Assembly: GCF_003337555.1 (NCBI RefSeq)
Contig: NZ_QPJK01000001.1
Span: 496,001 to 560,000, forward strand
Reading direction: 5' to 3'
DNA from: Pseudorhodoferax soli
GTDB lineage: Bacteria; Pseudomonadota; Gammaproteobacteria; Burkholderiales; Burkholderiaceae_C
DNA length: 64,000 nt
A model generated the notes under the pieces. The model was not told where the DNA came from, searched no databases, and saw only the letters and a list, made by a program, of their open reading frames with translations. The translations under genes were made by a program, and so were the position numbers. Shown in pieces: positions 1-7,822 of this stretch (position 1 is its first letter; every line of letters begins with the position of its first letter).

Positions 1-194
1 GGTGACGGGGCGGTTTCACATCCGCCCGACTCTCCGCCAACGGTGGCGGAACCTCTGCCTGCTGGTGGTCCGTTTGGACCGCGCGCAGGCGGTGTTCCAA
101 CCCAACCGGCGGAGCGCGCAAGCGCCACCCGCCAGGGTCGGCCAAGGCGCCCGATGCGCCGCGGCCTGCCCGCAGCCAGCAGGAGCGCAAGCGC
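1..194 (+). promoter_or_regulatory. Hairpin-rich leader upstream of nirB
   Basis: No convincing gene is visible here. Three inverted repeats are present. Positions 8-27 pair GGGCGG with CCGCCC around an 8-nt loop. Positions 33-50 pair TCCGCC with GGCGGA around the hexaloop AACGGT. Positions 57-90 form a longer imperfect hairpin with outer arms GCCTGC/GCAGGC and inner arms GGTCC/GGACC. A ribosome binding site AGGAG lies just before the nirB start. Hexaloops with A at position 1 and G at position 4 are typical of ANTAR-protein targets in nitrate-assimilation leaders, but only one hairpin fits. A reading frame open from the window edge to 198 also overlaps the nirB start as ATGA, so the end of an upstream gene cannot be excluded. 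Confidence 0.4.
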
Positions 195-2714
195 ATGAAG
201 ATCGTCGTCGTCGGCCACGGAATGGTGGGCCATAAATTCCTCGAGAGCCTGGCCGAAAGCGGTCTGCCGGACCTGGATGTCACCGTGCTCTGCGAGGAGC
301 CGCGCGCCGCCTACGACCGGGTACACCTTTCCGAGTTCTTCAGCGGCAAGACCGCCGACGACCTCTCGCTGGTGGAGCCTGGCTTCTTCGAGAAGAGCGG
401 CTTCAAGCTGCGCCTGGCCGCCCGCGCCGCCGCCGTGGAGCGCCGCGCCAAGACCGTGACCACCGCCGATGGCGAAGTCATCCCCTACGACAAGCTGGTG
501 CTGGCCACCGGCTCCAACCCCTTCGTGCCCGGCGTGCCCGGCCGCGAGCGCGCGCACTGCCACGTCTACCGCACCATCGAGGACCTGGAGGCCATGCAGG
601 CATCCGGCGCCAAGAGCAAAAGCGGCGTCGTGATCGGCGGCGGCCTGCTCGGCCTGGAATGCGCCAAGGCCCTGCGCGACATGGGCCTGCAGACCCACGT
701 GGTCGAGTTCGCCCCGCGGCTCATGACCGTGCAGGTGGACGAAGGCGGCGGCCGCACCTTGCGCACCAAGATCGAGGCGCTGGGCGTGCAGGTGCACACG
801 GGCCGCAACACGACCGAGATCACCGACGGCGCCACCGCGCGCCACCGCATGGTCTTCGCCGACGGCACGCACCTGGAGACCGACATGATCGTGTTCTCCG
901 CCGGCATCCGCCCGCGCGACGACCTCGCGCGCCAGTGCGTGCTGGCCATCGGCCCGCGCGGCGGTGTGGTCATCGACAACCACTGCCGCACCAGCGACCA
1001 CGATGTCTACGCCATCGGCGAATGCGCGGCCTGGAACGAGCAGGTGTTCGGTCTCGTGGCGCCGGGCTACGACATGGCGCGCACGGCCGCGCGCCACATC
1101 GCCGGCGATGCGGACGCCGCCTTCACCGGCGCCGACATGAGCACCAAGCTCAAGCTGATGGGCGTGGACGTGGCCAGCATCGGCGACGCGCAGGGCAAGA
1201 CGCCGGGCTGCCGCAACTACCAGTTCGTCGACGAGCGCAAGCAGATCTACAAGAAGATCGTGGTCAGCGAAGACGGCAAGAAGCTGCTGGGCGCCGTGCT
1301 GGTCGGCAATGCTGACGAGTACGGCACGCTGCTGCAGACCGCCCTCAACGGCCTGGCGCTGCCGGACGATCCCGAGTTCATGATCCTGCCCTCCAGCGAC
1401 GGCAAGGCCAAGCCCGGCCTGGGCGTCGACGCCCTGCCCGACAGCGCGCAGATCTGCTCGTGCAACAGCGTCAGCAAGGGCCAGATTTGCGCGGCCGTGG
1501 GCGAAGGCGCCTGCACCATCGGCGACCTCAAAGCCTGCACCAAGGCCGGAGCCACCTGCGGCGGCTGCGTGCCGCTGGTCACGCAGGTCATGAAGTTCGA
1601 GATGGCGCGGCGCGGCATGGCCGTCAACAACCATGTCTGCGAGCACTTCGCCTATTCGCGCCAGGAGATCTACCACCTGGTGCGCGTCGGCGAGATCAAG
1701 ACCTTCGACGAGCTGCTGGCCAAGCACGGCAAGGGCCTGGGCTGCGACGTCTGCAAGCCCGTGGCCGCCAGCGTGCTGGCCTCGATCTGGAACGAGTTCG
1801 TGCTCAAGCCGCAGCTGGCCAAGCTGCAGGACAGCAACGACTACTTCCTGGGCAACATCCAGAAGGACGGCACCTACTCCGTCGTGCCGCGCATGCCGGG
1901 CGGAGAGGTCACGCCAGATGGCCTGATCGCCGTCGGCCAGGTGGCCAAGAAATACGGTCTCTACACCAAGGTGACGGGCGGCGCGCGCGTCGACATGTTC
2001 GGCGCGCGGCTCGAGCAGTTGCCGCTGATCTGGGAAGAACTCATCGCCGCCGGCTTCGAGAGCGGCCATGCGTATGGCAAGTCGCTGCGCACCGTGAAGA
2101 GCTGCGTGGGCAGCACCTGGTGCCGCTACGGCGTGGACGATTCCGTGGGCCTGGCGGTGCTGCTGGAGAACCGCTACAAGGGCCTGCGCGCGCCGCACAA
2201 GATCAAGTTCGGCGTGTCGGGATGCACGCGCGAATGCGCCGAGGCGCAGGGCAAGGACGTGGGCATCATCGCCACCGAGAAGGGCTGGAACCTCTACGTC
2301 TGCGGCAACGGCGGCATGAAACCGCGCCATGCCGAGCTGATCGCCAGCGACCTGAGCAAGGAAGCCCTGCTCGCCATGATCGACCGCTTCCTGATGTTCT
2401 ATGTGCGCACGGCCGACCGGCTGCAGCGCACCAGCACCTGGCGCGAGAGCCTGGAGGGCGGGCTGGATTACCTCAAGCAGGTGCTGATCGAGGATTCGCT
2501 CGGCATCGGTGCCGAGCTCGAGGCGCAGATGCAGCACGTGGTCGACACCTACCAGTGCGAGTGGAAGACCGCCGTGACCGACCCTGCCGTGCGCCAGCGC
2601 TTCAAGAGCTTCGTGAACAGCGAGCAGCCCGACCAGCGCATCGTGTTCGTGAAGGAACGCGGCCAGATCCGCCCCGCCCGCGCGGAAGAGCGCGAAGCCC
2701 CCGCCACTGTTTGA
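195..2714 (+). CDS. nirB: Nitrite reductase [NAD(P)H] large subunit
   Basis: This is the cytoplasmic assimilatory enzyme that reduces nitrite to ammonium with NAD(P)H. The 839 residues match the family length. An FAD-binding glycine motif (VVVGHGMVG) opens the protein and a second dinucleotide motif (VVIGGGLLGLE) follows near residue 146. A BFD-type [2Fe-2S] region near residues 420-460 carries CSC and CGGC cysteine pairs. The sirohaem/[4Fe-4S] site is intact, with CX5C near residue 637 (CVGSTWC) and CX3C near 677 (CTREC). The conserved block ATEKGWNLYVCGNGG is present. The start is supported by AGGAG about 9 nt upstream. It leads an apparent operon with nirD, a nitrite channel and a kinase/phosphatase. 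Confidence 0.97.
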   Translation: MKIVVVGHGMVGHKFLESLAESGLPDLDVTVLCEEPRAAYDRVHLSEFFSGKTADDLSLVEPGFFEKSGFKLRLAARAAAVERRAKTVTTADGEVIPYDKLVLATGSNPFVPGVPGRERAHCHVYRTIEDLEAMQASGAKSKSGVVIGGGLLGLECAKALRDMGLQTHVVEFAPRLMTVQVDEGGGRTLRTKIEALGVQVHTGRNTTEITDGATARHRMVFADGTHLETDMIVFSAGIRPRDDLARQCVLAIGPRGGVVIDNHCRTSDHDVYAIGECAAWNEQVFGLVAPGYDMARTAARHIAGDADAAFTGADMSTKLKLMGVDVASIGDAQGKTPGCRNYQFVDERKQIYKKIVVSEDGKKLLGAVLVGNADEYGTLLQTALNGLALPDDPEFMILPSSDGKAKPGLGVDALPDSAQICSCNSVSKGQICAAVGEGACTIGDLKACTKAGATCGGCVPLVTQVMKFEMARRGMAVNNHVCEHFAYSRQEIYHLVRVGEIKTFDELLAKHGKGLGCDVCKPVAASVLASIWNEFVLKPQLAKLQDSNDYFLGNIQKDGTYSVVPRMPGGEVTPDGLIAVGQVAKKYGLYTKVTGGARVDMFGARLEQLPLIWEELIAAGFESGHAYGKSLRTVKSCVGSTWCRYGVDDSVGLAVLLENRYKGLRAPHKIKFGVSGCTRECAEAQGKDVGIIATEKGWNLYVCGNGGMKPRHAELIASDLSKEALLAMIDRFLMFYVRTADRLQRTSTWRESLEGGLDYLKQVLIEDSLGIGAELEAQMQHVVDTYQCEWKTAVTDPAVRQRFKSFVNSEQPDQRIVFVKERGQIRPARAEEREAPATV

Positions 2715-2726
2715 AGGAACCGCACC

Positions 2727-3065
2727 ATGCTGGCCAAGACCCACACCTGGACCTCCGTCTGCACCGCAGACGCCATCGTGCCCCACACCGGCGTCTGCGC
2801 GCTCGTCCAGGGCCACCACGTGGCGGTGTTCCGCCTCGGCGACGACCGCTTCCATGCCATCGACAACATCGACCCGAAGTCCGGCGCCAGCGTGCTGTCG
2901 CGCGGCCTGATCGGCAGCCTGGGCGAGCGCGTCGTCGTCGCCTCGCCGCTCTACAAGAACCACTTCGACCTGGCCACGGGCGAATGCCTGGAAGCGCCGG
3001 AGCACTCCGTCTCCGTGCATGCCGTGCGCATCGAAGACGGCAACGTGCTCGTCGCCCTGAACTGA
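2727..3065 (+). CDS. nirD: Nitrite reductase small subunit NirD
   Basis: A 112-residue Rieske-fold subunit that partners NirB. It begins 12 bp after the nirB stop, preceded by an AAGGAAC ribosome binding site. The segment around VAVFRLGDDRFHAIDNIDP and the later SPLYKNHFDLATGECLE align with the Rieske-like NirD fold. The two Cys-His pairs of true Rieske proteins are absent, which is normal for NirD because it carries no iron-sulfur cluster. Its position directly after nirB and before a nitrite channel supports assimilatory use of nitrite. Confidence 0.95.
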   Translation: MLAKTHTWTSVCTADAIVPHTGVCALVQGHHVAVFRLGDDRFHAIDNIDPKSGASVLSRGLIGSLGERVVVASPLYKNHFDLATGECLEAPEHSVSVHAVRIEDGNVLVALN

Positions 3066-3092
3066 CTTTCCATCCCTCCACAGAGACACGCC

Positions 3093-3905
3093 ATGGCCTA
3101 CCTCGCCCCGACCGAATTCGTGACCAAGATGGTCGACTCCGGTGAATCCAAGCTGCTGATGTCCACCCGCGACACGCTGATCCGCTCCTACATGGCCGGC
3201 GCCATCCTCGCGCTGGCCGCCGCCTTCGCCGTCACGGTCACGGTCAACACCGGCAACCCGCTGGTCGGCGCCATGCTCTTCCCGGTCGGCTTCATCCTGC
3301 TGTACCTGATGGGCTTCGACCTGCTGACGGGTGTGTTCACGCTGGCCCCGCTGGCGGTGCTGGACAAGCGCCCCGGTGCCACCTGGAAGGGCGTGCTGCG
3401 CAACTGGGGCCTGGTGTTCTGCGGCAACTTCGCCGGCGCCTTCACGGTGGCCGTGTTCATGGCCATCATCTTCACCTTCGGTTTCTCCGAAGCGCCCAAT
3501 GCCGTCGGCGAGAAGATCGGCCACATCGGCGAAGGCCGCACGGTGGGGTATGCGGCCCACGGCGCCGCCGGCATGCTGACACTCTTCATCCGCGGCGTGT
3601 TGTGCAACTGGATGGTGTCCACGGGCGTGGTGGCGGCCTTCATGTCGACCTCCGTGTCGGGCAAGGCCATCGGCATGTGGATGCCCGTGATGGTGTTCTT
3701 CTACATGGGTTTCGAGCACAGCATCGTCAACATGTTCCTGTTTCCCATCGGCCTGATGCTGGGCGGCAAGTTCACGTTCATGGACTACCTGATCTGGAAC
3801 GAGATCCCCACCGTGCTGGGCAACCTGGTCGGCGGCCTGACCTTCGTCGGCCTCACGCTGTACTCCACGCACTACAAGACCGGTGCCAAGCGCCGCCCCG
3901 CTTGA
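3093..3905 (+). CDS. Formate/nitrite transporter family channel
   Basis: A 270-residue inner-membrane channel of the FNT (FocA/NirC) family with about six hydrophobic segments. The family block GFEHSIVNMF, which holds the central pore histidine, is present near residue 208, and the upstream LCNWMVSTGV segment is also typical. It lies 27 bp after nirD, so nitrite import or export is the likely role (NirC-like). Family membership is clear, but the exact substrate is inferred from neighbours. The following kinase/phosphatase gene starts inside its last codons. Confidence 0.9.
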   Translation: MAYLAPTEFVTKMVDSGESKLLMSTRDTLIRSYMAGAILALAAAFAVTVTVNTGNPLVGAMLFPVGFILLYLMGFDLLTGVFTLAPLAVLDKRPGATWKGVLRNWGLVFCGNFAGAFTVAVFMAIIFTFGFSEAPNAVGEKIGHIGEGRTVGYAAHGAAGMLTLFIRGVLCNWMVSTGVVAAFMSTSVSGKAIGMWMPVMVFFYMGFEHSIVNMFLFPIGLMLGGKFTFMDYLIWNEIPTVLGNLVGGLTFVGLTLYSTHYKTGAKRRPA

Positions 3906-5625
3906 GGTCACGCTCGGCCAGCACTCGCTGGCCGGCGACAAGGGACTGAACCAGGACTTCCACGGCGCCGTCGTCCCGACGGGCTCGGCGCTGTACTTCA
4001 AGGGCATCGCCGTCGCGCTGGCCGACGGCATCGGCTCCAGCCCCGTGAGCCAGGTCGCCAGCGCGGCGGCCGTGCGCGGTTTCCTCGACGACTACTACGC
4101 CACATCGGAGGCCTGGTCCGTGCGCCGCGCCGCGCAGCGCGTGCTGGGCGCCACGAATGCCTGGCTGCATGCGCAGAACCAGCGTGGCGATGCGCGCTTC
4201 GACAAGGACCGCGGCTACTGCTGCACCTTCAGCGCGCTGGTGCTCAAGGGCCGCGAACTGCATGTGCTGCACGTGGGCGACACGCGCATCTACCGCGTGC
4301 ACGCGCAGGCGCTGGAGCAACTGACCGAGGACCACCGCGTGCACCTGGGTGCGGACCGTTCCTACCTGGGCCGCGCGCTGGGTGCCACGGCGCATGTGGA
4401 GATCGACCACCACTGCCTGGAGGCCGAAGCCGGCGCGCTCTACCTGCTGGCCAGCGATGGCGCCTACGAACGCCTGGACGCAGCCGCCGTGCATGCCGCG
4501 CTGGCCCGCTGGCCCGATGACTTCGACGCGGCCGCGCGGTCCTTGGCCGAGACAGCACGCGCACGCGGCAGCACCGATGACGCCACCGTGCAGCTTCTGC
4601 GCATCGACACGCTGCCGCCGCACGAGGCCCAGCCCTGGCAGGCGCAGCGCGCGCAGTTGCGGCTGCCGCCGCCGCTGGCACCGCGCATGGCCTTCGAGGG
4701 CTGCACGCTGGTGCGTGAACTCCATGCGAGCGCGCGCAGCCAGGTCTTCCTGGCGCTGGACCACCAGACCGGGCAGCACCTCGTGCTCAAGGTGCCGTCC
4801 GTGGAACTGCGCGAGGACCCCGATGCGCTGGACCGCTTCCTGCTCGAGGAATGGGTGGCGCGGCGCGTGCGCAGCCCGCATGTGCTGCAGGCCTGGGCCA
4901 GCGAGCGTGCGCGCGAACACCTGTTCGTGGCCATGGCCTACGTCGAGGGCCAGACGCTTGCGCAGTGGATGACAGACCACCCCCGCCCGGACCTGGACAG
5001 CGTGCGCGGCCTGGTGGCGCAACTGGCCAAGGGCTTGCAGGCCCTGCATGGCAAGGAGATGCTGCACCAGGACCTGCGGCCCGAGAACGTGATGGTCGAC
5101 CGCAGCGGCACCGTGAAGATCATCGACCTGGGCTCGGCCCACGTGGCCGGGCTGGCCGAGGCCGCACCCGCGCACCAGGCCACGCGCATCGTGGGCTCCC
5201 TGCAGTACACCGCGCCCGAGTACTTCGTCGGCGGCCAGCCCACGGCCGCGGCCGACCTGTTCGCGCTGGCGGTGCTGACGTACCAGATGCTGAGCGGCCA
5301 GCTGCCGTACGGACTGCAGGTGACGCAGCTGCGCCAGCCCGCCGACCTCAAGCGTCTGCGCTACGTGCCGCTGCGCCACCACCGGCCGGAACTGCCGGCC
5401 TGGCTGGATGCGGTGCTGCTGAAGGCGCTGCAGCCCGAGCCCGCGCGGCGGCAGGAGGCGGTGTCGGAGTTCGTGCACGACCTGCACCGGCCGGGCGGCG
5501 CGCTGCTGCAGGCACGCGCGCTGCCACTCGTGGAGCGCGACCCCGTGCTGTTCTGGAAGGTTTGCACGGTGCTGCTGGGGCTGGGGACGGTGGTGTTGGC
5601 GGCCCTGCGGGTGCTGGGGCGCTGA
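3883..5625 (+). CDS. PP2C phosphatase-Ser/Thr kinase fusion, membrane-anchored
   Basis: A 580-residue bifunctional regulator. Residues about 10-245 are a PP2C-type phosphatase with NQD, ADGIGSS, HVGDTRIYR and a final TDDATV metal-binding motif. Residues about 265-540 are a protein kinase with the VLK lysine, HQDLRPEN catalytic loop and a DLG in place of DFG. The glycine-rich loop is poor (ELHASARSQVF), so kinase activity may be altered. A hydrophobic C-terminal helix (about 555-577) would tether it to the inner membrane. The GTG start lies 23 bp inside the FNT gene, implying translational coupling. Similar fusions accompany nitrite/nitrate assimilation genes in other proteobacteria. Its target is unknown, and control of the channel or reductase is inference. 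Confidence 0.88.
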   Translation: MPSAAPLEVTLGQHSLAGDKGLNQDFHGAVVPTGSALYFKGIAVALADGIGSSPVSQVASAAAVRGFLDDYYATSEAWSVRRAAQRVLGATNAWLHAQNQRGDARFDKDRGYCCTFSALVLKGRELHVLHVGDTRIYRVHAQALEQLTEDHRVHLGADRSYLGRALGATAHVEIDHHCLEAEAGALYLLASDGAYERLDAAAVHAALARWPDDFDAAARSLAETARARGSTDDATVQLLRIDTLPPHEAQPWQAQRAQLRLPPPLAPRMAFEGCTLVRELHASARSQVFLALDHQTGQHLVLKVPSVELREDPDALDRFLLEEWVARRVRSPHVLQAWASERAREHLFVAMAYVEGQTLAQWMTDHPRPDLDSVRGLVAQLAKGLQALHGKEMLHQDLRPENVMVDRSGTVKIIDLGSAHVAGLAEAAPAHQATRIVGSLQYTAPEYFVGGQPTAAADLFALAVLTYQMLSGQLPYGLQVTQLRQPADLKRLRYVPLRHHRPELPAWLDAVLLKALQPEPARRQEAVSEFVHDLHRPGGALLQARALPLVERDPVLFWKVCTVLLGLGTVVLAALRVLGR

Positions 5626-5646
5626 ACCGTCCGGCCCACACGCGAC

Positions 5647-5676
5647 AAGGCCCGCGCGAAACAACGCGCGGGCCTT
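5647..5676. terminator. Bidirectional terminator between kinase and tctA
   Basis: A perfect 12-bp stem, AAGGCCCGCGCG paired with CGCGCGGGCCTT, surrounds the 6-nt loop AAACAA. It sits between the stop codons of two convergent genes, with short A or T edges at the two ends. This is consistent with termination in both directions. Confidence 0.85.
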
Positions 5677-5691
5677 GCGGTCAGCGCAGGC

Positions 5692-7209
5692 TCAGTGCTG
5701 CGCCACGGCCACCGCCGCCGGCTGCCCTCCCCCCTTGCGCAGCTTCCACACCGCCAGCCCCATCTGCCACACGATGAACGACCCTACCAGCGCGAACAGC
5801 GTGCCGGCGATCGGCCGGTGCGCCATCTCCACGAAGCTGCCTCGCGTCAGCAGCATGGCGCGGCGGAAGTTCTCCTCCAGCATCGGGCCGAGGATGAAGC
5901 CCAGCATCAGCGGCGCGGCGTCCAGCCCCAGCCGCATGAACATGTAGCCCATGGCACCGAAGGCGGCGGTGACGAAGATGTCGTCGACGTTGTTGTTCAC
6001 GCTGAACGAGCCGATGCAGCAAAAGAACAGGATGGCCGGGAACAGCACGCTGTACGGGATCTTGAACAGCGTGAGCCACCAGCGCACCAGCGGGACGTTC
6101 AGGATCAGCAGGAAGCAGTTGCCCACCCACATGCTGGCCACCAGGCCCCAGAACAGGTCCGGGTGCTCGGGGATCAGGTTCGGGCCGGGCGTGACGCCCT
6201 TGATCATGAAGGCGCCCATCATCAGCGCCATGACGGCGTTCTCGGGGATGCCGATGCTCATCAGCGGGATGAAGCTGGTGCGCGCGGCCGATTCGTCGGC
6301 AGCGGCCTGGCCGGCCACGCCTTCGATGGCGCCGTCACCGATCTCGTGCTTGTACTTGCTGACCTTCTTGTCCACCGCATAGGCCGCGAACTGCGCGATC
6401 ACCGGGCCGCCGCCGGGCAGGATGCCCAGGAACGAGCCGATCACGCTGCCGCGCAGCGCGCTCGGGATGATGCGTTTGAACTCCGGCCAGGTCGGGATCA
6501 GCTTGATGGCGCCATTGAAGGGCGTGCGCTCTTCCTTGGCGTCCAGGTTCTTGGTGATCTCGGCGATGCCGAAGCAGCCCAGCGCGATGCTGACCAGGCC
6601 GATGCCGTCGGCCAAAAATGGCATGTCCATCGTGAAGCGGGCCACGCCGCTGTTCACGTCGGTGCCGATCTGGCCCAGCAGCACACCCACCATGCACATG
6701 GCCAGGCCATTGAGCAGGCTGCCGGTGGTGACGAAGCTCACGCAGACGAAGCCCACCAGCATCAGCGCGCAGTAGTCCGACGGGCCGAACAGGAAGGCCA
6801 CCTGGCTCAGCGTGGGCGCCAGGAACGCCAGCACCACGATCGACACGGTGCCACCGATGAAGCTGGAGAAGCCCGCCGTGAACAGCGCCAGCCCGGTCTT
6901 GCCCTTGAGCGTCATCGCGTAGCCGTCGATGCAGGCCACGATGGAACTGGCGTGCGGGATCTTCATCGTGATCGCACTCACGCTGTCGCCGTATTGCGCA
7001 CCGTAGTAGATGCCGGCCAGCATGATGAGCGAGCCGTCCAGCGGCATCGAATAGGTGAGCGGCAGCAACAGGCTGATGGTGGCCAGCGGCCCCAGGCCCG
7101 GCAGCAGGCCGACCATGGTGCCCACGGTGCAGCCGAGGGCGCAGTACATGAGGTTGCTCAGCGTCAGCGCGTGGCCGAAGCCGAACATGAGGTTGTGGAT
7201 GACTTCCAT
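5692..7209 (-). CDS. tctA: Tripartite tricarboxylate transporter permease TctA
   Basis: The 505-residue large membrane subunit of a TTT-family carrier for citrate-like carboxylates. It shows the N-terminal family signature GLLPGLGPLATISLLLPLTY and a second conserved loop, LPGGGPVIAQF, near residue 265, within about a dozen hydrophobic segments. It starts 10 bp after the tctB stop, so the two are co-transcribed. No TctC periplasmic receptor is encoded in the window. In Burkholderiales such permeases are often served by receptors encoded elsewhere. Confidence 0.93.
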   Translation of the reverse strand: MEVIHNLMFGFGHALTLSNLMYCALGCTVGTMVGLLPGLGPLATISLLLPLTYSMPLDGSLIMLAGIYYGAQYGDSVSAITMKIPHASSIVACIDGYAMTLKGKTGLALFTAGFSSFIGGTVSIVVLAFLAPTLSQVAFLFGPSDYCALMLVGFVCVSFVTTGSLLNGLAMCMVGVLLGQIGTDVNSGVARFTMDMPFLADGIGLVSIALGCFGIAEITKNLDAKEERTPFNGAIKLIPTWPEFKRIIPSALRGSVIGSFLGILPGGGPVIAQFAAYAVDKKVSKYKHEIGDGAIEGVAGQAAADESAARTSFIPLMSIGIPENAVMALMMGAFMIKGVTPGPNLIPEHPDLFWGLVASMWVGNCFLLILNVPLVRWWLTLFKIPYSVLFPAILFFCCIGSFSVNNNVDDIFVTAAFGAMGYMFMRLGLDAAPLMLGFILGPMLEENFRRAMLLTRGSFVEMAHRPIAGTLFALVGSFIVWQMGLAVWKLRKGGGQPAAVAVAQH

Positions 7210-7219
7210 GGCAGTTCCC

Positions 7220-7645
7220 TCAGATCAGCGGCAGGGACAGGCCGAGCAGCTTCTGGAACGCGAAGGCCACGAGGATCAGGCCGATGCTGATCTTGATGTT
7301 GCGTGGCACCGAGTAGGTGGTGGCAGCCTTGCCCGAGATGAACACCATGGCCACGATGGCGACCAGCATGTTCACGTACAGCGAGAGGAACGCGAACACG
7401 CACAGCGAGAACAGCAGCAGGCCGATGTTCATGAGGTTCAGGTTCAGCGGCTCGCGGGCCACGAAGCGCGAGCGCACGACGATCATCAGCGCGATCGCCA
7501 ACAGGATGCCGCTGACGATCAGCGGAAACAGGCCGGGCCCGGCGTGGCTCAGGGAGCCGGTCTGGTATTGCAGCGAGAAGCCGCCGAATACCAGGGCGAT
7601 GAGGGCCAGGAACAGGCCCCTCGCGAGATTGCGGTCGATCATCAT
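7220..7645 (-). CDS. tctB: Tripartite tricarboxylate transporter TctB subunit
   Basis: A small membrane subunit of about 141 residues with four hydrophobic helices and the usual DRNLARGLF-type N-terminus. The reading frame is open further upstream, but that part is arginine-rich non-coding-like sequence. Two adjacent ATG codons (7645 and 7642) follow a GGAAG motif, and the second has the better spacing. The gene sits directly upstream of tctA. An 11-bp-period direct repeat lies about 145 bp upstream of the start, between this gene and the sensor kinase. Confidence 0.85.
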   Translation of the reverse strand: MMIDRNLARGLFLALIALVFGGFSLQYQTGSLSHAGPGLFPLIVSGILLAIALMIVVRSRFVAREPLNLNLMNIGLLLFSLCVFAFLSLYVNMLVAIVAMVFISGKAATTYSVPRNIKISIGLILVAFAFQKLLGLSLPLI

Positions 7646-7787
7646 GAACTTCCGATGGGTTTGTCTCCACGCCCGTGCGGCCGCAGAACGGCTGCGCTGG
7701 CGCCTGTGGGCCGCGCAGGCAGGAACCCGCTGGCCGTGGCGGAATTCTTGGCGGCACACCGGTGCGGCGCACCATCGGGTACCACGT

Positions 7788-7805
7788 ACGACAGCTTTGT
7801 GACAG
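7788..7805 (-). promoter_or_regulatory. Pho-box-like direct repeat upstream of tctBA
   Basis: Read on the minus strand the site is CTGTCACAAAGCTGTCGT: two 7-bp half-sites, CTGTCAC and CTGTCGT, in direct orientation with 11-bp spacing. It closely resembles the enterobacterial Pho box, and 11-bp periodicity is typical of OmpR-family response regulators. It lies in the 177-bp gap between the sensor kinase and tctB, where the tctBA promoter should be. Either PhoB or the neighbouring regulator could bind it. Confidence 0.5.
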
Positions 7806-7822
7806 CTTCGCGCGCGGGCCTG

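Noticed and set aside
2-235. A plus-strand frame over the nirB leader
   Set aside because: It runs into nirB in another frame, is rich in Arg and Pro, and covers clear hairpins. It is treated as leader rather than a gene.
2727-3065. NirD considered as a true Rieske ferredoxin
   Set aside because: The Cys-His cluster ligands are absent. It is the cluster-free small subunit of nitrite reductase.
4938-5664. Long minus-strand frames opposite the kinase gene
   Set aside because: They mirror the codon pattern of the real gene, have His/Arg/Gln-rich composition and no recognisable motif.
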